From positions 1 through 64,000 of the forward strand of contig CAIXXM010000031.1 in NCBI GenBank assembly GCA_903923395.1: a stretch of DNA of 64,000 nt, given 5' to 3'. The stretch comes from an uncultured Acidobacteriia bacterium. Its GTDB lineage: Bacteria; Acidobacteriota; Terriglobia; Bryobacterales; Bryobacteraceae. Shown piece by piece: positions 63,127 through 64,000 of the stretch (position 1 is its first letter; every line of letters begins with the position of its first letter). Below the pieces are notes generated by a model. That model was not told the DNA's origin. It was given only the letters and a program-made list of their open reading frames with translations, and did no database searches. The translations under genes were made by a program, and so were the position numbers.

Positions 63127-64000
63127 TTGGTCTTGAGTTTTGCTCCGGAATACGGTGCACGGTCCCAGAAATCGGTGTGTGGATCTGTGGCGCGTGGATC
63201 GCCGGTGTCCTGCATCCATGCTTGTACTTTTGCCGCGAGGGCAATCTTCACCTTGGCAAGCTTTGGATCAGCGGCAAGGTTGTGGACTTGATCCGGATCG
63301 CGCTTCACGTCATATAACTCCTCGGCAGGCCGCTTGCCCAGAATCAGATCGAAGAAGGGTTGCGGCTTGTCCTTGAGTAACATCTGTTTGGTGGGTGAGT
63401 CATCCACATCACCGTATGGACCCACCGCCCAGTAAAACTCGGGGTCCCCGGCGGGCCAGCGATCCGGCTCAAAGTTGCGGAGATAGAGGAAGTCCGCTGT
63501 GCGAACGCCACGGACCGGGTAACTAAGATCTCCTTTGCGGACATTCGCGTGGCGTTCGCGCTCCACAAACATCTCTGCGCGGCGGTGGTTTGAAAAGAGG
63601 CTGTAAGTGGTTAGTGTCTTCGGCGCGGCGATTCCCGCGGCTTCCAAAAACGTAGGGGCAAGATCGCCGAACGAAACATAATCTTCGCGGACCTGCCCAG
63701 CCCGGATCATGGCTGGATACCGCATGGCGAGCGGGGTTCGGACACCGAGGTCATAGCAGTTGCCCAGACCGCGCGGCATCTGCCAGCCATTGTCGCTGGT
63801 CATGACGATGAGCGTATTATCGAGTTCCCCGCGCGCTTCCAAAGTCTTCAGAATCTCGCCGCATTCAAAGTCGAACTGCTCCACTTCACAGTAATAATTC
63901 AGAATGTCATCGCGGACCACTGGCGTATCCGGCAGATGCGCCGGAACCTTGACTTTCGCAGCATCCATATGTGCCTTGCGTTCCTGCCCGCGGTTCCAGG
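63123..64000 (-). CDS. Sulfatase (arylsulfatase-type), C-terminal part, runs off the window
   Basis: About 292 residues of the 3' part. The frame stays open to the window edge (WNRGQERKAHMDAAKV...). Sulfatase features: VPAHLPDTPVVRDDILNYYCEVEQFDFECGEILKTLEARGELDNTLIVMTSDNGWQMPRG, with the T-S-D-N-G metal/substrate motif; YVSFGDLAPTFLEAAGI; and the end region ELYDVKRDPDQVHNLAADP. The N-terminal CxPSR motif that is converted to formylglycine lies beyond the window, so activity cannot be judged. It probably acts on sulfated polysaccharides. The coupled acyltransferase gene follows. Confidence 0.88.
   Translation of the reverse strand, partial: WNRGQERKAHMDAAKVKVPAHLPDTPVVRDDILNYYCEVEQFDFECGEILKTLEARGELDNTLIVMTSDNGWQMPRGLGNCYDLGVRTPLAMRYPAMIRAGQVREDYVSFGDLAPTFLEAAGIAAPKTLTTYSLFSNHRRAEMFVERERHANVRKGDLSYPVRGVRTADFLYLRNFEPDRWPAGDPEFYWAVGPYGDVDDSPTKQMLLKDKPQPFFDLILGKRPAEELYDVKRDPDQVHNLAADPKLAKVKIALAAKVQAWMQDTGDPRATDPHTDFWDRAPYSGAKLKTK

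Overview
The window looks like a stretch of an Acidobacteriota chromosome, most like the Bryobacterales (Solibacter/Bryobacter/Paludibaculum) lineage. This is inferred from gene content, not from a search. The pointers are a large TonB-dependent receptor with an N-terminal carboxypeptidase-regulatory-like domain, three pairs of DUF1549/DUF1553 (planctomycete-type cytochrome/PSD1) and DUF1501 proteins, PEP-CTERM proteins, Uma2 nucleases, an M2 peptidase and many secreted carbohydrate-active enzymes. No rRNA, tRNA, CRISPR array or complete insertion sequence was recognised.

Layout. Bases 1-387 are unlike the rest and may be a foreign or chimeric end, joined to the C-terminal part of a glycoside-hydrolase-like protein (388-861). 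Bases 862-2050 are a degraded region with a 75-bp MITE-like inverted repeat and a broken PEP-CTERM-type gene. Bases 2048-5914 carry plant-polysaccharide genes (oligogalacturonate lyase, GH27 alpha-galactosidase) and an alcohol dehydrogenase. Bases 5991-11918 hold two PEP-CTERM proteins, an M2 metallopeptidase, a PilZ-like protein and an amidohydrolase. Bases 11930-19455 hold the TonB receptor and a divergent DUF1549/1553 + DUF1501 pair. Bases 19484-25227 hold a sugar transporter + ribokinase pair, a GH127-type arabinofuranosidase, L-serine dehydratase and a sirtuin with a truncated C-terminus. Bases 25287-30528 form one minus-strand operon of cytochrome/PSD1 protein, DUF1501 protein and LacI regulator. 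Bases 30604-35190 carry a PQQ-type beta-propeller, a tandemly duplicated Uma2 gene and a GMC oxidoreductase.

Bases 35278-47249 are mostly housekeeping: an extremely acidic small protein, HslV-HslU plus a fibronectin-III lipoprotein, a transaldolase-type aldolase, an amino-acid permease-methyltransferase-membrane protein run, a ParDE-type toxin-antitoxin pair, DUF2203 + IspG, and an MBL hydrolase. Bases 47321-50907 are a plus-strand run of four membrane-protein genes including two overlapping DUF2157-type genes. Bases 50984-57167 hold a Memo-family protein with an extra N-terminal domain, an M48 peptidase, an MDR reductase, a MarR-controlled two-gene unit with a visible palindromic operator, an ankyrin protein and a sulfotransferase. 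Bases 57164-64000 hold the third cytochrome/PSD1 + DUF1501 pair (with a LamG-like insert), a small anchored protein, a second DUF5009-type acyltransferase paralogue and a truncated sulfatase.

Taken together the genes describe a soil-type heterotroph: secreted enzymes cut pectin, galactosides, arabinosides and sulfated glycans, a TonB receptor may import products, and sugar kinase and transporter genes follow. A recurring feature seen directly in the DNA is a -10-like hexamer (TANNNT or GATAAT) ending only 6-8 bases before the start codon of at least ten genes, which suggests widespread leaderless transcription. The strongest single regulatory site is the perfect 14-bp palindrome GTTGCATATGCAAC over the start of a small enzyme gene that is translationally coupled to a MarR repressor.
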